From Adiantum capillus-veneris (lineage: Eukaryota > Streptophyta > Polypodiopsida > Polypodiales > Pteridaceae): 64,000 nucleotides of DNA. The notes under the pieces were generated by a model, which ran no database searches, was not told where the DNA came from, and saw nothing but the letters and a program-made list of their open reading frames with translations. Positions 44,036 through 57,533 of the stretch are shown one piece after another. The DNA is taken from positions 82,714,278 to 82,778,277 of the forward strand of contig CM043967.1 of assembly GCA_014529385.2 (NCBI GenBank), given 5' to 3'. Positions within the stretch are counted from its first letter, which is position 1. The number at the start of each line of letters is the position of its first letter. Made by a program: the position numbers and the translations under genes.

Positions 44036-45991
44036 TCGTTTCATGCTCACTTGTTAGATTACAAGAGTTTGATTACACCATGCAGGTCGAAAACTCCACC
44101 AAGGCTAGTCTAGCAGGTATTCTTACTCATCATCACTATGAGAAGAAGCTAAAGTTCAACAGGAAGGGTAAATAAGTGACACCAATGGTAGAAATTCCAA
44201 AGCTAGAAAGAGCTCATTCTCTTTTCTTTGATGGGGCATACAAAAGAACAATAGACCAGTCTGTAGCTTCCATCATCATTTTCAATGAGCAAAAGGAAAG
44301 AGTATTCTCTATTGGACAGTTGTTACACTCCCACTCCAACAATGAAGCAGAGTATGCATCTTTAATTCTTGGATTAGAACAATGTATTTTGCAAGGGATT
44401 CAACACCTAAATGTGTTTGGCGATGCCATGCTTTTGATAAAGCAGATAAATGGTACTTGGATTTGTAAAAATCACGTTTTACTTGGCCAATTACGCCAAG
44501 TTAAGGATCTTTTAAGAAAGTTTGAAGCAGTGCAATTATTTCATGTCCCTAGGGTAGAAAATCAAGAGGCAGATGCTCTAGCTAGGGAGAGAATACAAGA
44601 TGCTCCCATAGGAGCAATCAAACCAATACTACCCCTTTTTCAAGGGAGCGATGGTATGCCTAATATCATCAGCTTTTTAGATACAGGAGAGTGTCATGAA
44701 GGGTACACCAAGGGCCAGAAATAATGGCTTGTTAGAAAGGCTACAAGATATCACCTTGTAAACAACAACTTATATTGAAAGGGCAAAGACCAGATTCTCA
44801 TGCGAGTACCAATCTCCAGTGAAATCACGGAGGTAATCTCAAGTTGCCATAATGGTTTCTGCGACAGCCATTTTGCTCTAGGTATTACCAGTAGGAAGAT
44901 TCTTCATGCAAGATTCTCTTGGCCTAGTTTGAACAGGGATGTGCATCATTGGTGTAAAACATGCAAGGCTTGTCAAGTGTCTAGTGATCGTACACTAACC
45001 TATAAACCACAGACTCCTATCATCTCATATGGTCCATTTGAGAAGTGGGGAATAGATGCAATTGGTCCTTTATCAAGGGTGCAATTAGGTAAACTATACA
45101 TTCTAGTCGGTGTAGACTACATCAGTTGATGGGCAGAAGTAGCAGCCACCACACGCATTACAGCCCAAGAAGTGGTGAAGTTCATATTTGAGCACATTTG
45201 TTGCCGTTTTGGCACACCTATGGAGATAATATATGATAGAGGGCCAGGTTTCAGAGGCAATCTGGTGGGAGAATTGATGAAAAATTTAGGCATTACACGA
45301 CGACATTCCACCCCATACTATCCACAGTGCAATCATCTAGTGTAAAAGGTAAACGACATGATCTGTAAGATCATCACAAAGCAAGTGAATAACCACACAA
45401 GTGTTTGGGATAAGCACCTCATGGCCGCTCTTTGGGCCTATCGCACGGCATTCCAAACATCACTAGGTTTCACCCCATTTCATGTGGTATATGGAAAGGA
45501 GGCCATTCTACCCATCGCCGTACAGATAGCCATCTTGTGAGTCATGGCTAGCCAATTACAACGCCCAATTGCCCATCTCTACAACCACATCATGGATCTA
45601 GAGAGGCTTCAGCTAGATAGGGAAGACGCACGCGATCAATCACTATGCAGCACAAGCAAAGCGACACTGAATCACATTCAATCAAGGTCTTAAGGAAAAG
45701 GGTCTAGAAAAAGGCATGTTAGTGTTGAGATACGACAACAGATTTGATACTAGGAAAGATAAGAAATTTCAACCCGGATGGGAAGGGCCATTTATTGTCA
45801 AAAAGCGCTACGCCAACGGCAGCTACAAACTAATGGAAGCAAATGGTCAAATTCACAAGACCGGAGTCAATGGATGGAGGCTCAAAAGGGACTTCTTAAG
45901 ATTTGATCCAAAGTTCATGCTAGCTATTCCAAAAGAGGGAGAACCCTCCAACATCACTGCTAGAGAATCAAAAGCAGAGCCAGAAGCATGA
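44036..45991 (+). pseudogene. pol: Element D pol: RNase H, second RNase H, integrase
   Basis: One frame from 44036 to 45540 with stops at 44173, 44722, about 44776, 45127, about 45343 and 45538, then a frameshift into 45716-45991. Order: RT-RNase H tail (LQEFDYTMQVENS), second RNase H (LFFDGAYKR, NNEAEYASLI, FGDAMLLIKQ), integrase zinc finger (CKTCKACQ) and core. The core has D in GIDAIGP and D in YDRGPGF; the catalytic Glu position after PQCNHLV is a stop. A C-terminal segment (WEGPFIVKKRY) follows. It closely parallels G1 but is older. No gag, protease or RT is present. Confidence 0.9.
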
Positions 45992-46003
45992 ATGTCTCTA
46001 GCC

Positions 46004-46018
46004 AGAAGGGAGGGCTAA
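46004..46018 (+). promoter_or_regulatory. Polypurine tract of D
   Basis: AGAAGGGAGGGCTAA immediately before the LTR start TGACGGCCGG, the same layout as in G1 and E. Confidence 0.85.
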
Positions 46019-46227
46019 TGACGGCCGGTTTTTGAAACCGTGGCCGCAAGAACCAACCCCAACCAAGAAGGAGTGTACTACAAGGAAAACAATCTAAAAA
46101 AACGTTTTTAGCATGCACCACCACCCCTTCCATGCTTGCATGTGGTGGGCCACCTCTCAGTTTGGCCACACTCCTCCATTATCACCAGAGGACAGTTCCT
46201 CTCTCTCTTGTTTGGCTCTGCCAACAT

Positions 46228-47124
<897 letters not shown>

Positions 47125-47180
47125 AACACACCCACCTACCCACATGCCCCATCTTCCACCCCCCCCACACACACACAACT

Positions 47181-47294
47181 CCCCCCCCCCCCCCCCCTTT
47201 TTCATCTCCTCACTCACACCATCTCTCCCTTTGGTTCTCTGTGGGCGGTCAAACCAGCATGAAATTATTACAATATATATATATATATATATAT
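47181..47294. repeat. Poly-C tract and (AT)n
   Basis: A run of 17 C near 47181-47197 and (AT)n at 47274-47294. Confidence 0.9.
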
Positions 47295-48125
47295 TAAATC
47301 ACTCTCTCTCTCTCTCTAGTTCCCACACACACACACTCTCAATACTTACACCCAAATTCTCTCCCACACACCTACTCTATCGGATTCACACACACACACA
47401 ACCCATATACTAGAAACATACACCCACACATGCATTTGCACACTCACGAGCACGCACATTCAAACACTCACGTACACACACAATACACGCACGCCATATG
47501 CAAAGGTTAAAAAAATGAAGGGATTCGACATCGACACCCAACACTAAAGAAGAAGGACGACCAAGTCACGTAGTGGAAATATCAAGTCAAGAAATGATGT
47601 CGAAGGCATGCCCCGATCGCGGCTTTAACAGCAGGAAAACGTGCTACACTGATGCACCAGCGAGGCCCGTCATTCAACGGCATCTTGTCCATGATGCATC
47701 TCCGCAGTTACATCCATAGGGTATTATTGTTTTCCATTTTCAAGCCAAAAATCTTGTAAATTGCCACCTCTCTCTAGGTGATGGTCATAAAGGCCCACCT
47801 AGGAGATATCATTTTAAAAATTCTCCTAAGACAAAGCAAGGGTCAACCGTCTAGGAACCAACTCCTTGCTTTGTTTCTCTTTATTAGGGCCCTAGCCTAA
47901 TCAAATTATCCTAACCTAATGCATTCTGCACCTATAAAAGGGCACTAAGAGGTCACTACGAGGACTGTCAACACTTGAAGAGGAGAGGAAGGGTTTTAGG
48001 GCAGCATTTTGGGAAGTTAGCACTATGAAAAAAAAGCCATGTCTACACCTTGACTCCAAGGGTCTCCACACATACACAAGAGTAGAATCTTGGTGCTTAT
48101 GAAATCACCTCTAGAGAACGCACTA

Positions 48126-48173
48126 TAGGATCCCTTTCTCTCTCTATCTCTCTATCTCTCTCTATCACCATAG

Positions 48174-48265
<92 letters not shown>
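48126..48265. repeat. Compound (TC)n(TG)n microsatellite
   Basis: (TC)n at 48180-48210 passes directly into (TG)n at 48211-48265, about 250 bp downstream of the LTR TATA box, so it would be in the transcribed leader. Confidence 0.95.
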
Positions 48266-48267
<2 letters not shown>

Positions 48268-48420
48268 GTTTTTGTGTGATTTTAAATCACCATTATCCGC
48301 GTCCTAGCTGCTCAAAGCTAAGTGGTGTCCCCCTGTTCATTCACCATAGCCAGCTCGGTGTACACGATCCTGGCGTTGAGGCCGTCGGGTTCTATGTCAC
48401 GCTTTGTGCTCGTCAACAGC

Positions 48421-48939
48421 ACCAAAGATGACTCTTTTGTTTACTTCATTAATAGTGGTAATCTAGGTTCTGAAGAAAATTGGGACTTGCCACATCAACA
48501 AGGAATCCGTAGATGGAGGACTTTTTGTACAATCGTGGGGATCACGATTCTAAGTATTTTCTTGGAAGGAGCTAAAGTAGTCAATTATACTTTCACTTAT
48601 AGTGGTTACAAATCATTTTATTTATGGCATGAAGTAAGAAATCTTATTGTTAGTACATGCAGGTGGCTATCATATTCTTACCTAGAATCATGGAGGATAT
48701 TGGCACAAAATTTTGAAAGTCATAGGCTTTCCATTTCCTCAAAGGTAGTTTGAGTTGTGATCATTGATGCTCCAGGAGCCTTGTCAGGACGTACTACATT
48801 TCTTGAAAACAAGTGAATATCACAGAGATATCACTAATGGACAAATGCAATGGCTATTCAAAAGGTTAAAAAATATCGGCTCCTCTACTACTCAATCAAC
48901 TCAATTATGGAACTAAAGGCATAATTGCCTCTAGTTCTA
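48421..48939 (+). other. Short internal region between LTR D and LTR H
   Basis: About 520 bp ending in a PPT. The open frame 48322-48753 spans the LTR end and has no domain I recognise. Its place between an LTR and a PPT suggests the 3' internal tail of a gag-pol-deleted copy. Confidence 0.45.
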
Positions 48940-48952
48940 GGGGGAGGGATAA
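48940..48952 (+). promoter_or_regulatory. Polypurine tract of H
   Basis: GGGGGAGGGATAA directly before LTR start TGAGGTCCGC. Confidence 0.8.
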
Positions 48953-50400
48953 TGAGGTCCGCTTTTCAAATTTTGGACCACCTCTCTCTCTTGGTATGCA
49001 CTTGATGGCAAGGCTTCAAGGCTTTGCAGAGGAGGAAGGACCTGATGCATTAAATCCATGTATTTATTTTGTACATGTCTATGGTTTTGACACATTTGGA
49101 TCTTGGAAATTAGGAGAGATAGGAACAAACCCTATATGAAAAAGAAAATTCACTAGATGCTGATTCTACCCGACGGTCACTATAGGTGAACAATAAAAGT
49201 CAATAGTGAAAGAGAGGAGAATCTTATGCATTATGGTGTTGGAGTCATCAAAATATTATAAAATCCAATCATAATTCACTTGTGGACACAAGGCTTGCAC
49301 ATGGAGTAAAGAGGGGACCACCTCGAAGACTTTTGGAAGAGAAAAGATGGACACATATTTTCGTGGGAGTTTTCTCTATTGATTCCATTCCAAATTGAAA
49401 AAAGTTTTCAACAACAAAGTTGTAGGCATTCAGTTGATCGTTTAGCCCTTCTTTTATAATTTTGGAGCTACAGTTTGAGACATATGGCCAAAATAATGGA
49501 GCCTATTTGTCCACATGGGAAGAAGTCATGATTATCCAACTCCACACACAATTTCTTATAGGTTTTTCTCCATTATTGTTGTATTTTCTCCTAGTTTATC
49601 AAGATTCTCTCAAATATTATAAGAAAGCTCTTGGACCCAAGCTACGGAACGTGGCATGGGACAAAGCTCACCATGATAGAATCAATTAGGTGGAAATTGG
49701 TCAATAAGTAGGGCACACAGAGCTCTCTCATTGGGGAATGCCTCTAATTGAGACTACTTTGTAATAACTCCTTTTGCTCATAATCTCTTCCCTAATCACT
49801 CTCTTGTCCTGTAAAAGGAGTCCTCCTCTTTTATAAACGGACACACTACACCCACATACGCACTACCCCATATGCAAACTATCCCATAGCCACATACTCA
49901 CACACCTACACATACACACCCTTGTGCTACATGCTAGTAGCATAAACCCTAATCACATAATCACAACACCATTACCATCACCGTGCACAAAATGAGCACC
50001 ATGTCTCCACACACTTGTAATGAAGGACTGAAGGCACAATTTGAAGAAGAAGAATGATGGCTACACTCATGATCTTCCTCGCCATCAACTTCCATTCATC
50101 CATTATGCATCCTACAGTCTTGTCCCCTTCTCATCTTCTTGCTCTATGTTACCAGTTGTATTCATCTTTTGCAAGCAATCAACACAATCTCTCTTGGTGT
50201 CATACCTTGTATCGTTGGGCATATACTTCATTGTGAGTATGGTTTATTCTTGTTTATTTCCATTTTTCTTATGTTGAGGTGTGCATATTTTCCACCATAC
50301 ACACACACTCTCTTCCTCTCATATTCCTATCCTCTTGCTACTTGCATCTTAAGGTGTGTAGATTTTCCACCTTTGGTATGAGATGTGAACATAATTGTAT
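48953..50400 (+). mobile_element. LTR H, left part
   Basis: Starts TGAGGTCC after the PPT. A TATA-like CTTTTATAAACGG lies near 49828-49840. Interrupted at 50400 by element E, with the 4-bp duplication GTAT, and continues at 63612. Confidence 0.75.
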
Positions 50401-53279
50401 TGATAGCCATTTTTTGGCTATTCAAAATAGTCATAGTGAGCTACCTCACCCTATCAAATCACTTAAACACCGTGGTTATCTTCACCCTTTCATTGTACAT
50501 AGGCGTGTGTGAGCTAGGAGACTTTCCCATGTCTCTTTAAAAACCCGCAATTAGCTAGTCAGTGGGCTAGTTGAGCCAAAAAAATACACAAAAAAAAAAG
50601 CATATTATGGCCTTTTTTGTGTGTAAATATCTCATTGTATATATGGCCTAAATATAGGGATTTTTAGAATTATTTTTATATTTTATTTGAATATTTATAC
50701 CTATGTGTGTGTCTTATTAAACCTATGTCTGCCTTCTTTCATCCTCTTGCACCATAGGTATTTTTTTTGTCAATGTGTACGTACTCTAACCTCATATTTT
50801 TCTTTTACACAAATCACCCCTACATTTTCACCCTCACCCTCGGGAAAACAAAAAAATTGATTTCTACTTTCTTAATCACGTTTATTATATTATTTTCATT
50901 TACTTGCATACCTTTTCCTCTTTCACCCAAAATAATACAAAAGAGGTACCATATCATATTATTCCAATATCTTTTTTCCATATCCATAATTCTTCCATAT
51001 TTTTTCTTATTATATACTCATAATTCTAACACCATGTGCTCATTGAACTAAAATCCATGAATGGTCCATACACTAGTCCCACCATGTATATATTTCTTAT
51101 TTCATCAATAATCCTCCTCCATGCATGTGTAAAGGTAACTTGGATGCTTTGTATCATGATATGACAAAGGAGGGGCTCACTCTCGGATTCATTGTGCAAA
51201 TTCAATAAAGGAGGGGGCCACTAAAAACTTTTGCAGCATAAAAAACAGGTTTCTTGGTGCGATATTTGGTGCCTATCTCCGCTCAGAATTTGAAGATGTG
51301 GTCAACAGAGAAAATGTAGCCCATAAAATGAATAATTACCTCAAATGTTTTGGAGCTACCACTAGTGAGATAGGATTTTTTGAGTGGACCACAGTCTGCC
51401 CACTTTTCTCACAAAGTAACCCATAGTCTTCTCTCACCTCCTTTCCCACTTCCACACACACACACAGACACACACTCACTCCTCTCAATCCCTCAATCAA
51501 ACCTACATCTTCCATGGTTTCTCTCACCTTATTCACCATTAACCTCCCCTCTTACTTCCATAGCTCTCATATGAGCTCTACATGTACATACACCATCTCT
51601 ATGCCTCTCTCTGTTACTTCCAAAGTACAATTCCATCTTACCCCTTCTCTATATACATAAAATTCTGCATGTAAGCCATGGTTAACCTCTACAAATTAAG
51701 AGATCTCATCAACCGAATTACCATTTTCATCATGATAATCAACCTTGGTGGCGGTGGCGTAAAGAAGAGAAGACGAAGAAGAAGATCGATAGTCATTTTG
51801 AGAACCTACACAAGTAAGTCAAAAACGTCTTCAAGATTCACCATCACAAGGATTTCCTCACTTCATTCAACCATCCACCTCATTCTACCCATTGTAAATA
51901 TATCATTAACTTTATAGTGATTACTAACACTAACCACTAGCATACTATCACAAAATAGCCATTGACCTAACCATAAAAGACACCTCACCTCAAGACATGT
52001 GCATAGTAACTCTCTCTCTCTCTCTCTCTCTCTCTCCCCTTCCTTAAAACTCTACTTTCACTTTATCTACCATGAATAATTCTCTCTTTTGAGCCCACAT
52101 CCATGACTCAAGCACACAAAGAAGGCCCGCAATTTTTTGATATTAAAAAAAAATCATAATCCTGATTTGTTAGCTTGTAAATTAGGATTTCCAATAATCT
52201 TAATGAGGGGTCTCCACTTGGGGGGTTCACTATGTGTAAAACTACCATATCACATGCGTTCAATACATGTTTGTAAAACCCCTTATGTGTGAAATATAAT
52301 GTACCCTTTTCTTTTAAAATCTGTAAGTTTTTTTCAAATTTGAAAAAATAATGCCCTTCTCTATATATATTTTGGTAACTTTCGAGAACTTTAAATACCC
52401 TTCTGTTCAACTCACATGATAGGTTACATTTTTATTAGGTGACCTCCCCGGGGGTCTCCAACCTATAAATAGGCCCCTCTCCTTCTTGTAAGACAACCTC
52501 CAATATCTCACATAGCACCCCAACACTCTATGCGTGAGGAGAGGCTTAGACGTAGCAACCACTTTGTGAGCTTCACTTTTGGTGTTTGAGAAGCTTTCAA
52601 GCTATGCATTGCAAGTGAGAGAGTGTGAGTTCAAAAATCTCAAAACCACTATTGTATATGCTTCTCCATCATCAATAAATTGAGTTTTGGTGCATCAAAG
52701 GCGTGATTCGACGTTCAAATCTTCGTCCTTCCATTTGTGCAATACGGTTTGGTGAATTCAAGGTGACTTCTGTATTTTGAGTTTCTATCGATTCATCTTG
52801 TTTTAGAAAGTGTTTTAGTGTGTTTTCATTGCCAATTTTGTGTCCATTGTAAGAGGGTATTGTGGTGAGAGGTCTCACACACCCTAAGACAAAGTGTGTG
52901 TGTTGGAAATGTTTAGCATTTACTAATCATTGAGTTAGTAACAGACCATCTCCATTTACAAGTCACAAATAAGGTATTACGCAAGATGCATTCCTCTCTG
53001 TCTTCCTTTTGCTCTAGCTCTCTTTGGTCCATTTTGTGTGTGTCTTGTTGTGAGGTTTCTTGTGTGTGTTTTGTGGTGCATCTTCTTGGTTGTGATGAAA
53101 TCTTTCTTGCATCGTAGTTTGCATACCATAACTAGGTGGTGTCCCTATCTTGTTTGCGTTTTGTTGTGGGTTTGTTGTTGTGTTGTGCGTGTGGTTGCCC
53201 CAACCCCAATTGAGCAGCACGGGAGCTTTGAGGGGTGTTTAGAGGTCGCCTCTCTTGTTGCCCGCCCCGGACCGCCTCA
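50401..53279 (+). repeat. 5' LTR of E
   Basis: 2879 bp. TATA-like CCTATAAATAGGCCC near 52462-52476. Compared with the 3' LTR it has about 245 extra bp at 52206-52451, bounded by two GGGGTCTCCA copies, so the 3' LTR lost this segment by deletion between the repeats. (CT)n at 52011-52036. Confidence 0.93.
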
Positions 53280-53283
53280 ATTT

Positions 53284-53297
53284 TGGTGCCCCCACGG
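53284..53297 (+). promoter_or_regulatory. Candidate primer binding site of E
   Basis: TGGTGCCCCCACGG begins five bases after the LTR end. It differs from the initiator-Met site used by the copia elements here and has the TGG start expected of a tRNA CCA end. The tRNA is not identified. Confidence 0.55.
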
Positions 53298-53591
53298 AGG
53301 AATGACTTTGTGCTTAATGTTGTTATATTGCATGAATGCCTGAGTTTTAGCATAATCAGGTAGATTATATGAATCATGAAAACTTGTATGACCCAGTTTA
53401 ATTTCAACGAAACAAAAATTGATCTAGAATATGGTTTGGATTAGCATAACATAAGAAAGGAAAAACATGTTTACATAAGAATCTAGAATTCATGTTGAAA
53501 CGCCTTTCAAGACTTTGTGTGGTTAGTTGATGTCATGAGAAAAAATGATTGTTGGGAACTAACCTTTGTGTGGTTCTAGCATTTAGAGACT

Positions 53592-54771
53592 ATGACACGC
53601 TATACCTTTGAGGATATCCCAATCTTCTTTGGAAATCTAGAAGATGATGTTGATGATTTTCTTGCTAATTTTAGAATGGTTTGCCATATCCTTGGAAAAA
53701 TGGATGACATTGAAAAAGGAGATTTTATGTTGCTATGCCTTAGAGGCAATGCTGAGCAATGGTATTAGAGTATGTCTTCTCAGATTGAAGATGGATATAC
53801 ACAAATTTCCAAAGCTTTGAAGACCAGATTCTCTAAAGTTCTAACAACAGAGAAAGCATGGGCTTCATTAGGGAGACTTCAACAACATGGTGAAGACTAC
53901 TATGCTTATGAGGATATTTTTTCTGGTCAATGGGGAGGATGTGGATTTAATTCTACATTTCCAGATTATGTAAAAATGGAGCAATTTATTTCGGGTTTGT
54001 CTCCTTTCCTAAAGACTAAGGTCACTTGTAGTGGACCCTCTACCTTTGAAGAAGCGGTCACTATTTCCCGAAGGAAGTTTCACAAGTACTTCTACATCAA
54101 AAATGGTTTCCATCATGCTGGAAGAACCAACCATCATGAAAGTGTTTCTATCAAGGAGTCATCTCCTTTGCCATACTTGTCTCCCTCTACTCCGACAAAT
54201 GTTGAAGAATATATTTACATGCCAACTGATTATTCAAGTGCTAAAGTGTGTGGCCAAGATTCAAATGTGGCATCTCTTTCTTGTACCTTTATCACAAACA
54301 TGCAAAAATTGACACAAGCTATCTCAAATGGCATTGATGATTCAATAGTGGATACATCCAACCTTTTCGAGGGCCAAATTCTAGTTAGAGCAGAAGAAGC
54401 TTTTGTGCAACATGACTCTATGGAGAATGAAGACCTTGAAGGTAACCTTGATCTTATGGATGTTCTGAGAGTGTGTCTTGTAAAAGAAGAGAGTGAAGAA
54501 GAAGATGAAATCATAGGTGGGGAGATTATAGACCACATTGATCATAAAGAGATGATTGTGTACATGGAATGACAACTTCAAAACAAAGTAGAAGAGTGCG
54601 AGTTGAATCCATGTGAGGATAATCTTCAAGAAGTGTTTGAGGATCTTGAAAAGCATTGGTATTACCCATGTATGTTAAGCATGGAGGAACCTATCATGCA
54701 AGAAGCCAAAGTTTTCACAAAATCAAAAAGTAATCCATCAACCTTTGAGGTGGTACAAGGTGAGGAGTTAT
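53592..54771 (+). pseudogene. gag: E gag
   Basis: The ATG at 53592 opens MTRYTFEDIPIFFGNLEDDVDDFLANF, related to G2 gag (YPLFFG, FLANF). A TAG at 53766 and a TGA at 54570 interrupt one frame that continues to about 54770. Capsid-type segments: MEQFISGLSPFLKTKV and STFEEAVTISRRKF. The C-terminal part is strongly acidic (VKEESEEEDEIIGGE) and has no CCHC zinc knuckle, unlike G2. It would supply a particle protein only. Confidence 0.8.
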
Positions 54772-55800
54772 AACCTTGCCAAAGAGGGGGCTTAGAAGAG
54801 GATGAAGAGCATGGGAGAGTAGTAAAAAATAAAATCATAAAAGGAAACTGTCAGAAGGGTATCATTCTCTCAAATGGTGTTTTAATGGGTGGCTTTTCAT
54901 TCATGGGAAAATCTCTTAGCCAGAAAATCCAAGCTTTTGAAGCCCCAATCAGCTTCACATTGGGTTTCACCTCTTGAAAGTCACCTTCTCCTCTCTTCAC
55001 ATATACCTTTCATCGGGGTCACCATACCTTCTTAACTGGAAGAGGTCATGAATACTTGGTGATGAACGGATGTTTCCAAACCTTCTTCATTTGGTTCTTT
55101 GGTGTATGGAGGTCGCACATTGTGATGCTTCTGGTCTTCATCATAGATGAAAAACCTATTGATTGCTACATGTGGATATTTCATCAACCAGTAGCAAAAT
55201 TTATTCTCTTCCAATGTGTTGGAAGCAATAGAAACCTTCGTCTATTATCTACTTATGTGGTAAACTATTTGCAATATCTTCCAATAGCAACTAGAAGCAT
55301 GGATCAAGCTTTCCTAAATCATGAAGGTCATAGAGTTTTGACTTGATGAGCCTACCCAGGTTGAATGAATTTTATGAGCTACAGTTCAGAGATTTGTTCA
55401 TACAATCTCTTGAAGATCGTAGCAGATACATCAACTTTACATAGGAGGAAGAGCAACCAATCTTTTATATCACATTCATAGTGATAGATGCAATGATGGA
55501 CAGCAATAAGATCTACAAGTTTCTTCAACCGAATTCAGTAAGTGATTCCATACCATACATCTCTCTTTGGGAAATAAATTTCAAGATCTTTGATTCCGGG
55601 GGGTGCTTATGGAAACTTTCTTAATGGAGGAGGTTTACTCAGTCACTTCATTACATCCTGCTATTGGCTCTCAGAACCTTTCATATCACACAAGGTTTTT
55701 TAATCATACAACAAAGGTTTTTGAAAGCAGACAAAGACAGACATTACATGATCTACATGTTGTGTGATCGGATAAATGGTACATGAATGTACCATTACCT
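54772..55800 (+). other. E internal tail without pol
   Basis: About 1 kb between gag and the PPT where pol should be. Frame 55056-55346 (hydrophobic, FIWFFGVW) has no recognised domain and may be chance or a remnant. Confidence 0.5.
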
Positions 55801-55813
55801 AGGGGGGGGCTAA
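55801..55813 (+). promoter_or_regulatory. Polypurine tract of E
   Basis: AGGGGGGGGCTAA immediately before the 3' LTR start TGATAGCC. Confidence 0.88.
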
Positions 55814-57306
55814 TGATAGCCATTTTTTGGCTATTCAAAATTTTCATAGTGAGCTATCTCACCCTATCAAATCACTTAAACACTGTGGTTATCTTCACCC
55901 TTTCACTGTACATAGGCGTGTGTGAGTTAGGAGACTTTCCCATGTCTCCTTAAAAACCCGCAATTAGATAGTCACTGGGCTAGTTGAGCCAAAAAAAATT
56001 CAAAAAATAAAAAAAGTATATGATGGCCTTTTTTGGGTGTAAATATCTCATTGTATATATGGCCTAAAGATAGTTATTTTTAGAATTATTTTGATATTTT
56101 ATTTAAATATTTATACCTAGGTGTGTGTCTTATTAAACCTATGTACGCCTTCTTTCATCCTCTTGTACCATAAGTATATTTTTTGTCTAACCTCATATTT
56201 TTCTTTTATACAAATCACCCCCACATTTTCACCCTCGCCCTTGGGAAAACAAAAAATTAATTTCTACTTTCTTAGTCACGTTTATTATATTATTTTCATT
56301 TACTTGCATAACTTTTCCTCTTTCACCCAAAATAATACAAAAGGGGTACCATATCATATGATTCCAATATCTTTTTTCATATCCATAATTCTTCCATATT
56401 TTTTCTTATTATATACTCATAATTCTAACACCATGTGCTCATTGAGCTAAAATCCATGAATGGTCCATACACTAGTCCCACCATGTATATATTTCTTATT
56501 TCATCAATAATCCTCCTCCATGCATGTGTAAAGGTACCTTTGATGCTTTGTATCATGATATGACAAAGAAAGGGCTCACTCTTGGATGCATTGTGCAAAT
56601 TCAACAAAGGAGGGGGCCACTAAAAAACTTTTACAACATAAACAACAGGTTTCTTGGTGCGATTTTTGGCACCTATCTCCGCTCAAAATTTGAAGATGTG
56701 ATCAACAGAGAAAATGTAGCTCATAAAATGAATAATTACCTCAAATTTTTTCATGATTTTTGGAGCTACGACCGGTGAGATAGGATTTTTTGAGTGGACC
56801 CCAGTCTGCCCACTTTTCTCACAAAGTAACCCATAGTCTTCTCTCACCTCCTTTCCCACTTCCACCCACACACACTCACTCCTCTCAATCCCTCACTCAA
56901 ACATGCACCTTCCATGGTTTCTCTCACCTTCTTCACCATTAACCTCCCTTCTTACTTCCATAGCTCTGATATGAGCTCTACATGTACATACACCATCTCT
57001 ATGCCTCTCTCTATTACTTCCAAAGTACAATTCCATCTTACCCCTTCTCTATATACATAACATTCTGCATGTAATCCATGCTTAACCTCTACAAATTAAG
57101 AGATCTCATCAACCGAATTTCCATTTTCATCATGATAATCAACCTTGGCGGTGGTGGCGTAAAGAAGAGAAGACGAAGAAGAAGATCGATAGTCATTTTG
57201 AGAACCTACACAAGTAAGTCAAAAACTTCTTCAAGCTTCACCATCACAAGGATTTTCTCACTTCATTCAACCATCCACCTCATTCTACCCATTGTAAATA
57301 TATCAT
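55814..57306 (+). repeat. 3' LTR of E, left part
   Basis: Aligns with 50401-51906 of the 5' LTR, including a small frame with an Arg-run (57078-57377, compare 51678-51917) that is just LTR sequence. Interrupted by copia F at ATCAT. Confidence 0.92.
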
Positions 57307-57533
57307 TGTTGGAATTAGGGTTGCAGAGAAACACACACGGCTTGGAGAAGACGAAGGAAGCTCAAGGCACACAATAGAGAGTGTGTTACTTAGTGTGCAA
57401 TGTAAAGAAAGATAGCCCTAGAGTGATGGGCATATATACAATGATTGGGGAAAAAAACCTCCTAAAGAGGGAAAAAATGCCCCGGCGGTCCTAGTGTGTT
57501 CACGCACATTACTACCACATGTATATGGTAACA
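57307..57533 (-). repeat. 3' LTR of copia F
   Basis: 227 bp. TATA-like TTGTATATATGCCC (minus) near 57428-57441. PPT at 57534-57546. Confidence 0.95.

Noticed and set aside
51678-51917. Frame with an Arg run repeated at 57078-57377
   Set aside because: It is in the 5' and 3' LTRs of element E and is explained by LTR duplication.
55056-55346. Hydrophobic 96-codon frame as an env-like protein of element E
   Set aside because: No signal peptide plus transmembrane arrangement and no support from a related copy; position alone is not enough.
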